NCBI GenBank assembly: GCA_029562645.1
Contig: JAKQUI010000067.1
Span: 1-37,183 of the forward strand
DNA length: 37,183 nucleotides
Source of the DNA: Spirochaetota bacterium
GTDB taxonomy: Bacteria > Spirochaetota > UBA4802 > JAKQUI01
Direction of reading: 5' to 3'
Shown here: positions 7,731 through 18,083 of the stretch, piece by piece
Numbering within the stretch: the stretch's first letter is position 1
Layout of the letters: every line of letters begins with the position of its first letter
The notes under the pieces: generated by a model
Seen by the model: only the letters and a program-made list of their open reading frames with translations
What the model was told of the DNA's origin: nothing
Databases searched by the model: none
Position numbers and translations under genes: made by a program

Positions 7731-8026
7731 ACTGGACCGAGTCCGCAAAACGGGACCTCAAAAAAATCTATGATTATATCGCTACAGAGTCCCCTCATTA
7801 CGCGCGAATAGAAGTCTCTTCGATCGTCTCAAGGGCGGATATCCTCGATGCATTTCCGCAAATGGGACGACTGATACCGGAAATCATGCAAGCTTCCGCG
7901 AGGGAGCTCATTGTACCGCCATATCGCATCATGTATAGAACAACCCCGGATGGCGTGAAAATATTGGCCGTTATACACAGCAAAAGAGACTTTGACGAAA
8001 CCGTGGGCGTCTTTCAAACCCCCTGA
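7724..8026 (+). CDS. RelE/ParE superfamily toxin
   Basis: A 100-residue toxin of the ParE branch. Diagnostic features are the start VDWTESAKRDLKKIYDYIA, the middle FPQMGRLIPE and ARELIVPPYRIMYR, and the end ILAVIHSKRDFD. ParE toxins poison DNA gyrase, while RelE relatives cut mRNA; the sequence alone favours ParE-like. The ATG lies inside the last two codons of the antitoxin gene, so translation is coupled. The pair sits at the boundary between two otherwise unrelated operons and is likely mobile in origin. Confidence 0.85.
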   Translation: MVDWTESAKRDLKKIYDYIATESPHYARIEVSSIVSRADILDAFPQMGRLIPEIMQASARELIVPPYRIMYRTTPDGVKILAVIHSKRDFDETVGVFQTP

Positions 8027-8165
8027 CCCCACCGCCGTTCACGATTAACCGGTTGAACTAATTAATTCCGACCAGCCGCTAGATTTGCCGAGCGCTGGCG
8101 AATACCTGTTTTCGAATGCGACCCGGAAACAGCTTCAACTTCAGTGCCCGATACGCTGTTCGCCA

Positions 8166-8265
8166 CTTCGCCCAATTACACACACCCGCCATTGCCCCAA
8201 CCCCCAAAAACACGAAACCCCCTGCACGAAGGGGGCAACGACGTTTGTGTCCGGACATTGGACGC
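8166..8265 (-). repeat. Long imperfect palindromic element, copy A
   Basis: The arms CCCAAT, ACACA and TTGCCCC on the left face GGGGCAA, TGTGT and ATTGG on the right, around a loop of about 30 nt. The main stem pairs about 15 of 19 positions. The same element, with different but still complementary arm bases, occurs at 34462-34584. The loop is also conserved (aacccccaaaaacacga here, aacccccgaaaacatga there). In the orientation given it begins about 45 nt after the stop of the beta-barrel gene. The rest of the 8027-8310 gap holds no gene that I can see. Confidence 0.75.
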
Positions 8266-8310
8266 AAAGGGAAATAGTCGCAACGAAAAACCCGCTGCTA
8301 CACCAACCGG

Positions 8311-9357
8311 CTAAAAAGGATCGAACTTGTAGCAGGCGCCCAGGGTGAGCATTCCCAGGTTGGTCTTGAGCTCGTCCTCGTATTCGAAGGCGTTCTGGAG
8401 CGATATCTCGAAGCGCAAACCCACGTTCACGCTCACGTCACGCGCCGCGTCGAACTGCACGCCAAAGCCGAAGCAGATGCCGTATTCGTTTTGCACCTTG
8501 CCGGGCTTGAGCGTGGCCATGTCGCGCTCATAGGTGGTGCTTCCCATCGTTTCGCGCATCACCCACCTGCCGCTCCGCGAGCCGTAAAACATGCCGATCT
8601 CGGCGAAGAGGCGGCTCTTGCGCGTATCGAAGGCGTCGAAAAAACCGCGATAGGTGAGCACATAATCGATGAAGGCGAGCTGGTACTGCACTTGCTGCGA
8701 CAGGCGCATGTAGGTCCGGTTGATGGAGATGGGCTTGCTCGCGTACTCCACGCCCAGAAACAGGCCGCCCCCCTCGAGAAGCATGTAGCCCAGCTCGCCG
8801 CCCACGGCATAGCCGGCGGTCACGTCGGCGCCCTGGTCCCCCGTGCCGGCGATGAGGCCGCTCGGATACACGAACCCGTATCCCGCATACGCGCCGAAAA
8901 TAAACTTCCCCTCGTCGCCGAGACGACGCGTCCGCGACGGGGCGTCATCATCCGTCTTGTCGCGGCGGTCCTTCTTCTCGGCGGGCCGCTCGGGCGCATG
9001 GTCCTCGGGACGGTCCTTGCGATCGATGATAATGTGCTCGGTCGTGTCTTTCTTTTCCGGCTCCGCCGTGCGGGTGTCGGGCCCCTTTCCGGGCTCGACA
9101 GTTTTTTTCGCGTCATCGGAGGGCGCCGCGGTGTCCGCGTCTTTTTTCGCCGGCTGTTCGGTGGCGCCCGGATCGTCAACGGGACGCTTCTGGGCGTCCG
9201 CGTCGGGTTTCCGCGTATCGGGCGCGCGGGCGGGCTCGTCGGGCTTCGTTTCGCGGGTCGCATCGGGCGTGCGGACGTCATCCGTCCGTCCCTGCGACAG
9301 CACCATCGCGCCGGATAGCAGGGCAATGAGCACCACGGCATAGGCGAAATATTTCAT
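8311..9357 (-). CDS. Outer-membrane beta-barrel protein with charged linker
   Basis: A 348-residue exported protein. The signal peptide is MKYFAYAVVLIALLSGAMVLSQ. It is followed by about 125 residues of low complexity rich in Asp, Lys, Pro, Arg and Thr (runs such as PAKKDADTAAPSDDAKK), then about 200 residues of amphipathic strands typical of small outer-membrane barrels (GKFIFGAYAGYGFVYPSG, LGYMLLEGGGLFLGVEYASK). It ends in an aromatic residue (CYKFDPF), as outer-membrane barrels do for BAM recognition. I chose the ATG at 9357 because GGGAGGATATCC precedes it and the signal peptide starts there; the upstream 38 codons look like leader. The linker could span periplasm or bind peptidoglycan. 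No specific function is known. Confidence 0.8.
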   Translation of the reverse strand: MKYFAYAVVLIALLSGAMVLSQGRTDDVRTPDATRETKPDEPARAPDTRKPDADAQKRPVDDPGATEQPAKKDADTAAPSDDAKKTVEPGKGPDTRTAEPEKKDTTEHIIIDRKDRPEDHAPERPAEKKDRRDKTDDDAPSRTRRLGDEGKFIFGAYAGYGFVYPSGLIAGTGDQGADVTAGYAVGGELGYMLLEGGGLFLGVEYASKPISINRTYMRLSQQVQYQLAFIDYVLTYRGFFDAFDTRKSRLFAEIGMFYGSRSGRWVMRETMGSTTYERDMATLKPGKVQNEYGICFGFGVQFDAARDVSVNVGLRFEISLQNAFEYEDELKTNLGMLTLGACYKFDPF

Positions 9358-9502
9358 GGCACGGATATCCTCCCGGGTTGATCCGTACGCATCAGCCATC
9401 CGCACCGCAGTTTTTGCAATAACAAATGCGCTTCGGGGATATTTTTCTTGCCGCACCGGCGCAGAGCGCATATCTTAGTGACGATAGGAGATGGGCGCAT
9501 CC

Positions 9503-10117
9503 ATGAAACCGATCCCGTTCATCATCGTTCTCGCCGCGACGATCGCGTCGGCGCTGCCGGCCCGGGCCGATTCCCCGCTCACCGCGACGGAATTCTCCGC
9601 GGCCTACCAGGACCATGCCGTCGTCCGCGAGGCCGCGAAAAAAGAGGAGCTCGACCGCGCGCTCTTCGACGTTCTCGCAGCCCCCGGCACCCCCATCGAC
9701 ATCAAGGCGGCCGTCATCAACGCGCTGGGTTGGAAAATCGAGGGGCGGCGGAATTCGCAGGTTTTCCTCTCGATGCTCTCCGAACGGCACAAAAAAAAGC
9801 TCGATTCGGTTTCCGTGAAAACGCTCTCAGCCGACGAGCTCTTCTGCCTGGGCTACCTCATGGCCATGGACGATTACCTGCACCCCGAGAAGGCGATCCC
9901 CATCCTCACGCTGGCGCACTACAAGAACCGCGCCTCGTTCACCATCGCCATCGTCCTCGCGCTCGCCCGCGCGCAGCGCGCCATGGACCGAAGCTGGTGC
10001 GAGGTGTGGCGCGTGGTGGAGGCGGTCCTCGACAACGGCGCGCTCACGATGGACATGCGCGAACCGGCGCGGAAAATTATCGTTGACTACATGGCCCTCT
10101 ACAAGGATGAGTGCTGA
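9503..10117 (+). CDS. Exported hypothetical protein, helical
   Basis: A 204-residue protein of unknown function. The start ATG at 9503 gives a clean signal peptide (MKPIPFIIVLAATIASALPARA, cleavage after ARA). The ATG at 9491 is too close to the GGAG at 9487-9490. The mature part is mostly predicted helices with a HEAT-like feel (DIKAAVINALGWKIEGRR, LSADELFCLGYLMAMDDY, PAIPILTLAHYKN-like spacing). This is impression, not a family match. It is divergent from the beta-barrel gene and followed by a small gene 30 bp later. Confidence 0.7.
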   Translation: MKPIPFIIVLAATIASALPARADSPLTATEFSAAYQDHAVVREAAKKEELDRALFDVLAAPGTPIDIKAAVINALGWKIEGRRNSQVFLSMLSERHKKKLDSVSVKTLSADELFCLGYLMAMDDYLHPEKAIPILTLAHYKNRASFTIAIVLALARAQRAMDRSWCEVWRVVEAVLDNGALTMDMREPARKIIVDYMALYKDEC

Positions 10118-10147
10118 TCGCGGCGCCGCCGCGACACGGAACCGGAC

Positions 10148-10339
10148 ATGCGCGTACACCTCTTCGACATGGATTCTCTCGAATCGCGCGGGATGATCGT
10201 CGCCGACGACCATCACCGCTGGGAGTACCGCGACGTCGCCAACGAGCATCTTGTCCGCACCACGTCCGGTCTGCCGTTACGCGCCGTGCTCGCGTGCCTT
10301 TCGTCGTTCAATATCGTCTACGATATCGTCGAGGACTGA
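10148..10339 (+). CDS. Small hypothetical protein
   Basis: A 63-residue frame (MRVHLFDMDSLESRGMIV to NIVYDIVED) with no recognised family. Its third codon positions are strongly G/C like those of neighbouring real genes, and it sits 30 bp after the preceding gene on the same strand. Both points favour a genuine gene. The ribosome site (ACGGAACCGG) is weak. No signal peptide or membrane segment is present. The 211 bp from its stop to the acyltransferase start contain nothing that I can identify. Confidence 0.5.
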   Translation: MRVHLFDMDSLESRGMIVADDHHRWEYRDVANEHLVRTTSGLPLRAVLACLSSFNIVYDIVED

Positions 10340-10550
10340 TCGTCGGTCGATGTATCGCACGCCGTTCGCCGCGTGTTCTTTTTGATTTTCCACGGCGACA
10401 TGGTCTCAGAGCCACGGAAGCGGGACAGCGGCCCATGCGCCGCTCCCGCGATCTCACAGTGAGCCACTCGTGCATGGCATGTTCATTCTCTCGCCGGCGA
10501 ATGTCCATACGCATATGCGCTCGCACGCCTGTCCGGCAAGGAGTCTAATC

Positions 10551-11207
10551 ATGCTGAAACGCTTTCGCTACTTTCTGGGAATTCATCTGCTCCCCGCGCT
10601 CGTCTATCGGATCATTCGCCTGTACTCCGCGACCTTCCGGCTCACGGTGCACAACGAGGAGGCGGGGATGAAGCACCTCAAGGAGGGGGGCGTCATTCTG
10701 CTGTGCTGCCTGCACCAGCAGTTCTTCGCGGCCATCCGCTACTACAAGACCTATGCGAAACATCATCCGGGGCTCATGATCAGCAAGAGCAAGGACGGCG
10801 AGGTGATCGCGCAGGTCGCCAATCGCACGGGCTGGGTCACCGTGCGCGGATCGTCATCGAGGGGCGGCGCCGAGGCGCTCAAGGACATGATCGCCCACCT
10901 GAAGGAACACCGCCTGGCGGCGCACATCCTCGACGGGCCGCGCGGGCCCATCGGCATCGTAAAACCCGGGCTCATCCGGCTGGCGCAGGAGGCGAAGGCG
11001 CGTATCGTACCCTTTTACATCCAGGTCGACCGAGCATGGTTCTTCAAGAGCTGGGACCGCTTCATGCTGCCCAAGCCCTTCTCGCGCGTGAAGCTCATCT
11101 ACGACGACATGATACAACTCGAGGAGATCACGAGCGACGAGGATTTCGAGCGCCAGCGGCTCCACGTCGAGAACCTGATGAAGCCGCGGCTCTATCCCTT
11201 ATCCTGA
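10551..11207 (+). CDS. DUF374 lysophospholipid acyltransferase family protein
   Basis: A 218-residue protein of the DUF374 branch of the LPLAT superfamily, membrane-bound acyltransferases related to lipid A late acyltransferases and found mainly in diderms. Diagnostic blocks are LLCCLHQQFFAAIRYY, MISKSKDGEVIAQVANRTGW, VRGSSSRGGAEALKDM, LDGPRGPIGIVKPGLIRLAQ and WDRFMLPKPFSRV. A short N-terminal hydrophobic stretch (residues 5-28) would place it at the inner membrane. AAGGAGTC just upstream of the ATG at 10551 fixes the start. It probably acylates a lipid A or lysophospholipid precursor; the acceptor is unknown. Confidence 0.9.
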   Translation: MLKRFRYFLGIHLLPALVYRIIRLYSATFRLTVHNEEAGMKHLKEGGVILLCCLHQQFFAAIRYYKTYAKHHPGLMISKSKDGEVIAQVANRTGWVTVRGSSSRGGAEALKDMIAHLKEHRLAAHILDGPRGPIGIVKPGLIRLAQEAKARIVPFYIQVDRAWFFKSWDRFMLPKPFSRVKLIYDDMIQLEEITSDEDFERQRLHVENLMKPRLYPLS

Positions 11208-11571
11208 CGGCGCCGCATCCACGAGCGGCCTCGTCCGTTCGACCGTAAAAACGACTAGGAAGAGCTTCTTGCCGTCATCGCCGCCGGCGGATCGGTGCCG
11301 ACGCAGCGGCTCGATCGCGGCGGGATCATCCGTCTCCCGCGACTTCACCAGGTACAGCCGTATGCCGTCGCGCCGGTTTTCCGATTCCGTGAACAGATAG
11401 GCCGCCCGGGGATTCGACTGCAGGTTCCGATGGCTCACCCGATCGTTCATGATGAAGGCGACCGTGCCGTCGTCCATGACATGCGGGCGTGAATACAGCG
11501 CCGCATCGACGTTCCCCTGCGCGTCCGCCGTGGCCAGCACGCCGGTCCCCTGGCGCGTCTCGAAATAATCC

Positions 11572-11582
<11 letters not shown>
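11199..11582 (-). CDS. Pyridoxamine 5'-phosphate oxidase-like flavin-binding protein
   Basis: A 127-residue split-barrel protein of the PNPOx-like superfamily (FMN or F420 binding). Supporting blocks are [26 protein letters not shown] cut to its family pattern 'gvLATad..G.vdaA', [32 protein letters not shown] and GIRLYLVK. Stand-alone members are usually general flavin reductases or heme-utilisation proteins, so I would not assume vitamin B6 synthesis. Its start overlaps the stop of the upstream YyaL gene by 11 bp, so the two are co-translated. Its 3' end overlaps the convergent acyltransferase gene by 9 bp. Confidence 0.83.
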
Positions 11583-13692
<2,110 letters not shown>

Positions 13693-13851
13693 CGCCCTCG
13701 TTCATTCGGCGAAGACCAGCGTAGCACGTCGTATCCGATACGCCAAAAATGATCGTCGCGAATACGGCGAGAAACCGAACGGAATCACCGCCAAGCTGTT
13801 GACATTTCACTGCATGCGTGCTCGTTGATTCCCAACCGAAGGAGGAATGCC

Positions 13852-14388
13852 ATGTGGTCGGGGGACAGGGTGCAACTGGCGATCGATTTCGCGGCGAGCG
13901 CGCATGACGGGCAAACCGTCCCCGGACGGGGATACGCCTACATCGTCCATCCGCTGTCCGTCTGCGCCGAGGTGATGCGTTCCCTCGCGCGCGAGGGATC
14001 CGACCGTCCCGACCTCGCCGTCCTCTGCGCCATCCTCCACGACACGCTCGAGGACACCGCCGCGACCTACCAGGATATCGTCGGGTCGTTCGGGCGTGAC
14101 ATCGCCGACGGCGTCCGGGCGCTTTCCAAGGACCCGACGCTCCCGAAGGAGGCGCGCATGGCCGACTCGCTTCGCCGCATCCGCGAGCAGCCGCGCGAGG
14201 TGGGAATTGTCAAGCTCGCCGACCGCATCGTCAACCTCCAGGAGCCGCCGGAGGAGTGGGACCGCCCGAAGCGCGCGGCCTATCGCGACGAGGCGATCGT
14301 CATTCGCGAAACACTCGGGAACTGCAGCGCCCATCTCGCCGCGCGCCTCGACGAGAAGATACGAGCGTACGAGGCATTCCTGCGCTAA
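13852..14388 (+). CDS. HD-domain (p)ppGpp hydrolase-like protein
   Basis: A 178-residue protein with an HD fold like the hydrolase domain of RelA/SpoT, similar to small alarmone hydrolases. Landmarks are AIDFAASAHDGQ, YIVHPLSV (metal His), the ILHDTLEDT HD motif, VRALSKDPTLPKEARM and VKLADRIVNLQ. There is no synthetase, TGS or ACT domain, so it could only degrade (p)ppGpp or another nucleotide. A strong ribosome site (AAGGAGG) precedes the ATG at 13852. It is convergent with the activase gene, with 10 bp between the stops. Confidence 0.87.
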   Translation: MWSGDRVQLAIDFAASAHDGQTVPGRGYAYIVHPLSVCAEVMRSLAREGSDRPDLAVLCAILHDTLEDTAATYQDIVGSFGRDIADGVRALSKDPTLPKEARMADSLRRIREQPREVGIVKLADRIVNLQEPPEEWDRPKRAAYRDEAIVIRETLGNCSAHLAARLDEKIRAYEAFLR

Positions 14389-14398
14389 CGCGCGCCCC

Positions 14399-15202
14399 CT
14401 AGACGGCCGCTGCCCCCGCCGCACAGCGCTCGCGCGCGATGAGGGCCGCGCCGAGCGCCCCCACGGTATCGGGGAGCGCGGGCACGGCGACCTCGCACCC
14501 CAGCGCGCCGCGGAGGGCCGCCACCACACCGCAATTTCGCGCAACGCCGCCGGACATCGCGGCCGGGAGCGCGCCGTGGTCCGGCGCGATCCGCTTCACC
14601 ATCCCCGCGACGCGCGCCGCGATCGAGCGGTTGATCCCGTGGACGATCTCGTTCACCGGCGTCCCATCGGCGATGAGCGAGACCACCTCGCTCTCGGCGA
14701 AGACCGTGCACATGCTGCTGATGGTCTGCCGTCCCTCGGCGCCCGCCGCGAGCGGCCCCATCTCGTCGATGTCGACCTGCAGGGCGCGCGCCATCGCCTC
14801 GAGGAAGCGCCCGGTGCCGGCCGCGCACTTGTCGTTCATCGCGAAATCGACCACCCGGCCGTCGCGCGCCATGAGGATCGCCTTCGAATCCTGCCCGCCG
14901 ATGTCCACCAAAAGCCGCGTCCCCGGGACGAGCTTCGCGATCCCGCGCGCGTGGCAGGTGATCTCGGTCACGGACGCCAGGCGGTCGTCCACCCGGTCGC
15001 GCCCATAGCCGGTCGAGACCGTGGCGCGGACGGCGCCGCGATCGACTCCCGCATCGCGCAGCACCTCGGCCGAAACGCGCGCGATGGACTCGCGGTTGCG
15101 CGCGCCGGTCGGGACCACCGACGAGGCGATCACGTTCTCGTCGTCGTCGATCAGCACGGCGTCACAGGACAAACTTCCGATATCGATTCCCAGAAAATAC
15201 AT
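14399..15202 (-). CDS. 2-hydroxyacyl-CoA dehydratase activase (ATP-dependent)
   Basis: A 267-residue member of the BadF/BadG/BcrA/BcrD/HgdC ATPase family. It has the actin-like phosphate loop GIDIGSLSCDAVLID and DIGGQDSKAI. Two cysteines hold the [4Fe-4S] cluster shared across the homodimer (NDKCAAGTGRFLE and SSMCTVFAESEVVSLI). GGVARNCGVV is the adenosine-binding end. It uses ATP to push one low-potential electron into the dehydratase encoded just upstream. It is the last gene of the MarR-dehydratase operon and comes 37 bp after subunit 2. One activase, not two, fits a dehydratase better than classical benzoyl-CoA reductase. Confidence 0.93.
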   Translation of the reverse strand: MYFLGIDIGSLSCDAVLIDDDENVIASSVVPTGARNRESIARVSAEVLRDAGVDRGAVRATVSTGYGRDRVDDRLASVTEITCHARGIAKLVPGTRLLVDIGGQDSKAILMARDGRVVDFAMNDKCAAGTGRFLEAMARALQVDIDEMGPLAAGAEGRQTISSMCTVFAESEVVSLIADGTPVNEIVHGINRSIAARVAGMVKRIAPDHGALPAAMSGGVARNCGVVAALRGALGCEVAVPALPDTVGALGAALIARERCAAGAAAV

Positions 15203-15239
15203 GGCATTACCCCACGATGATAAAATGATAGATCGTATC

Positions 15240-16466
15240 TTACGACCACGGCGACGGGCGACCGGCCAGCATCTCCATGAACGCCTCGATGCGGGTCCGG
15301 AACTGCCCCTCCGTGAACTTGCGCGAATCGATGCAGTCCACCTCGAGGTTGAGCACCGGGACCCCGATTTCCTTCAGGCCCTCCTCGATGAGACCGCGCG
15401 CGCCGGTCCCCTGCCGGCAGCCCCAGTTGCAGGGATTGACGGCCCCGTGGACCCGATACTCGCGCGCGAGCTTTTTCAGGTGCGCCACGCGGTTCGCGAT
15501 CGAACCGTTGAACGGGATCGAGATGGAGCGCCGCGCGATGCCCTCGAACGGCTCGTCCGGATCGATGGCGTCCCACGTGATATCGTTGAGCTCGTCGATG
15601 ACGACGGACGCGCCGTATTCGCGGGCGAGGATGTCGTCGATCCCGTTCTTGAACTGGATGCGATTCTGTATCCAGAGCAGGCGCACCTTCTCGTTGGGCA
15701 CGCCGCTTTTCGTGTCCGCAACGCGCTTCGCGAACTCGTCGCGAAATGCGCGGGCGATATCGACCGCCGCGTCCGTTCCCAGGAACAGCGCCATCACAAT
15801 GCCGTAGTTGGCCAGGTCTTTCGTCGCGACCGGCGAGGGCACCGCCTTTGCGAACTCGTAGGCCTCCGCCATCAGGGCGCGCGCCTCATTGGTGTTCGAC
15901 ACGGCGCGCCGGAGCGCGTCGGGATCGAGCGGTGCGCCGGTGTGCGCGGCCACGAACGCCGACAGGTCGCGAAGCTGTTCGGCGAGAAAACGAACGTTCC
16001 CGCCCGATTGGTCCTGCGGGATATGCAGCACATACTGCCGCTTCCCGAACCGGCGCGCGAGGTTCTCGATGACGGCGAGCCCGCCCGAGCAGGGATTGGT
16101 GGTCCCCACCAAGAAAGCGGGCTCCGGCACCATCCCCTTTCTCGACGCGCCCATGACCGCGCGATGATAGCTGCACGCGTCGGACGAGTAGCCCATGTGG
16201 TCGGTCTCCTCGATGAAGGACCCCACCACGCCCGTCGAGGCGAGCATCGCGCCGACGAATTCGACGAAGCACGAGGTGACGCCCATCGCATTGAGCAGAT
16301 CGAAGGGCGCGGTGATGCCGCACCACGCGACGCCGCCGTTGCCGCCGTAGAGCCGTGTGCCCAGGCGCGCGAGCTCGCGGGCGTAGATTTTCCGCGGGCT
16401 GGCCTCTCCGGCGTCGATGGCCTTCGAGAGCCCCGATTCAAGGTTCGAAAAGAATTCATGCATCAT
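15240..16466 (-). CDS. 2-hydroxyacyl-CoA dehydratase family subunit (408 aa)
   Basis: A 408-residue member of the HgdB/BcrB-BcrC family, carrying an iron-sulfur cluster for radical dehydration or reduction of acyl-CoA. Conserved cysteines and blocks are VAWCGITAPFDLLNAMGV, SSDACSYHRAVMG, TTNPCSGGLAVIENL and NPCNWGCRQGTG, followed by IGVPVLNLEVDCIDSR and the family tail RTRIEAFMEML. It should form a heterodimer with the product of the gene 5 bp upstream and be switched on by the activase encoded downstream. TGAGGTAAT precedes the ATG at 16466. The substrate is unknown: no acyl-CoA ligase, transferase or dehydrogenase is nearby to hint at the pathway. Confidence 0.9.
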   Translation of the reverse strand: MMHEFFSNLESGLSKAIDAGEASPRKIYARELARLGTRLYGGNGGVAWCGITAPFDLLNAMGVTSCFVEFVGAMLASTGVVGSFIEETDHMGYSSDACSYHRAVMGASRKGMVPEPAFLVGTTNPCSGGLAVIENLARRFGKRQYVLHIPQDQSGGNVRFLAEQLRDLSAFVAAHTGAPLDPDALRRAVSNTNEARALMAEAYEFAKAVPSPVATKDLANYGIVMALFLGTDAAVDIARAFRDEFAKRVADTKSGVPNEKVRLLWIQNRIQFKNGIDDILAREYGASVVIDELNDITWDAIDPDEPFEGIARRSISIPFNGSIANRVAHLKKLAREYRVHGAVNPCNWGCRQGTGARGLIEEGLKEIGVPVLNLEVDCIDSRKFTEGQFRTRIEAFMEMLAGRPSPWS

Positions 16467-16471
16467 GGCGA

Positions 16472-17518
16472 TTACCTCATCATCTCAATGAACGCCTCGA
16501 GGCGCGTGCGGTGCTGGCCGATGGAGCGCAGCGTACAGTCGCCCTCGAGGGCCAGAAAGGGGATCCCCTCGGTCCGGAGCGCGTCGCGGACCGCAGGCAT
16601 GCGCGCGATATACGGGTCGCAGAACTTGGCCGTGTACGCGATCACCGCGCGGGCCCCGAACTCCCGCGCGCGCGTCACGACCGTCTCCGCGAGACCGCCG
16701 GGGTGCTCGGCGTCGAAGGTGCGCGCGCACGCCGTCCGTCCGAGAAGCGACGACGCGATCGCGCGGAGCGGATCGGGCCCGGCCGCGTCGATGCGCGCGA
16801 AGAGGCGCGAGCCGGTGCACAGGTCTTCGCCCACCACGCGCGCGCCGGCGTCTTCGAACAGCGTGAAGGCCTCCGGCTCCGGCAGCACATTGCCGAACAC
16901 GAACACGGGAATGCCGTCCCCGGAGGGAGCCGCGAGCGCGCTTGATTCTATGTGATCGAGGCGCGCGATCGCCTCCTCGGGCGGCGCCGTCGATGCGAGA
17001 TTGTACGCCTCCTGCAGCGCCGGAAAGCCGCCGGGAAGCCGTCCCTCCCGCGCGAGCGCGCGCAGGCGCTCGAGGCGCTCGGCGATCCGGTTATGGGTCC
17101 CGACGCCCTCCGCGATCGAGGCGTCGCTCATTATCACGCCGCCCCACGATTGGAGGATCCCCGCACACCGTTCCAGCTCGTCGCGAAAAAAGGACACCGT
17201 GCGGTCGTTCACCACCACGGGGAGGTCGACGAGCGCCGCGGGAACGTCCCGCCGCACGGCGGCCCAGGCGTCCGCAAGCCGCCGCATGGCGTCGCAGCTG
17301 TTCATGAACACCGCGCCCGCGAGCTCCGGCACGCTTCCCGCCATCGCGCGGTCCAGAACGCGCTTCACGTGCGGACAGAGATTGTCGTGCAGCACCTGCC
17401 CGGCGCGGTCGGCGCAATCGACATCGGGCAGGATCCGGTACGGCGAAAACCCCGCCGCGTGGATCAGCGCAAGCGGCGTGTAGGCGCAGGTGTAGCCGAT
17501 ACGTCGTTTTTCATTCAT
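16472..17518 (-). CDS. 2-hydroxyacyl-CoA dehydratase family subunit (348 aa)
   Basis: The smaller partner subunit, 348 residues, of the same family. It has IGYTCAYTPLALIHAAGFSP (first cluster cysteine), NLCPHVKRVLDR, NSCDAMRRLADAW, AKFCDPYIARM and the tail LEGDCTLRSIGQHRTRLEAF. The order of motifs and size resemble HgdB or BcrC. The start ATG at 17518 overlaps the last codons of the marR gene by 8 bp, so regulator and enzyme are translationally coupled. The two subunits share only the general family frame, as expected for a heterodimer. Confidence 0.9.
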   Translation of the reverse strand: MNEKRRIGYTCAYTPLALIHAAGFSPYRILPDVDCADRAGQVLHDNLCPHVKRVLDRAMAGSVPELAGAVFMNSCDAMRRLADAWAAVRRDVPAALVDLPVVVNDRTVSFFRDELERCAGILQSWGGVIMSDASIAEGVGTHNRIAERLERLRALAREGRLPGGFPALQEAYNLASTAPPEEAIARLDHIESSALAAPSGDGIPVFVFGNVLPEPEAFTLFEDAGARVVGEDLCTGSRLFARIDAAGPDPLRAIASSLLGRTACARTFDAEHPGGLAETVVTRAREFGARAVIAYTAKFCDPYIARMPAVRDALRTEGIPFLALEGDCTLRSIGQHRTRLEAFIEMMR

Positions 17519-18011
17519 TCGATTCACCCCTATTGGCGTTTGACAGCACGGTCCGGAGGACCTTTTTAAAGACATCCAGCTCGTTCATGTCGATCCCGTC
17601 GAAGGACCGCCGGAGGGTCGCCGTGACGGCCTCCATGACGGCGGCGCGCAGCGCGTCCCCCTTCTCGGTGATGACGATGCGCTGCACGCGACGGTCGCTG
17701 CGATCGTCCTCGCGCCGCACCAGCCCGTCGCGCTCCATGCGATCGATGAGGCCGGTCATGGTGGACGGCTCGAGACCCGCGCACCGCCCCAGGTCGGCCA
17801 GCTTCATGCCACCCTCGCCGCCGAACTTGCCCAGCGCCTCGTCCACGCAACACTCACGCCACAGGCACATCAGCGCGCCAAGATACGCCGGCCGCACATC
17901 CTCGACGCCCGCCCCCGTGAAGGCCTTCCGAAACGCTGCGGTGATGGCAAGCGACGCCCGGGTGAGCAGGTAATACGGGCAGTCTTGGGGATCAACATTC
18001 ACGATATCCAT
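17511..18011 (-). CDS. MarR family transcriptional regulator
   Basis: A 166-residue winged-helix regulator. The DNA-binding core is MKLADLGRCAGLEPSTMTGLIDRMERDGLVRRE, followed by the wing DDRSDRRVQRIVITEKG and a C-terminal dimerisation helix. MarR proteins are repressors released by small phenolic, lipid or CoA ligands. This one heads an operon with the dehydratase genes and probably senses the pathway's substrate or CoA thioester. The ATG at 18011 was chosen because similarity starts there and AAGGGTT lies upstream; the longer in-frame extension crosses the AT-rich promoter region. A promoter with a palindrome in its spacer lies 44 bp upstream, suggesting autoregulation. Confidence 0.9.
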   Translation of the reverse strand: MDIVNVDPQDCPYYLLTRASLAITAAFRKAFTGAGVEDVRPAYLGALMCLWRECCVDEALGKFGGEGGMKLADLGRCAGLEPSTMTGLIDRMERDGLVRREDDRSDRRVQRIVITEKGDALRAAVMEAVTATLRRSFDGIDMNELDVFKKVLRTVLSNANRGESNE

Positions 18012-18054
18012 TTTATAACCCTTGTGTAATATTCGTTTAAGTATGATTGATATA

Positions 18055-18083
18055 AATATATTTCGTATACGTATTATCGTCAA
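18055..18083 (-). promoter_or_regulatory. Promoter of the marR-dehydratase operon
   Basis: On the minus strand TTGACG (18083-18078) and TATATT (18060-18055) are separated by exactly 17 bp and lie 44 bp before the MarR start. Both boxes match sigma-70 consensus at 5 of 6 positions. Confidence 0.7.
18064..18071. promoter_or_regulatory. Candidate MarR operator
   Basis: The perfect palindrome CGTATACG lies within the promoter spacer, overlapping a second palindrome ATACGTAT. A repressor bound here would block RNA polymerase. Assignment to this MarR protein is inference. Confidence 0.45.
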
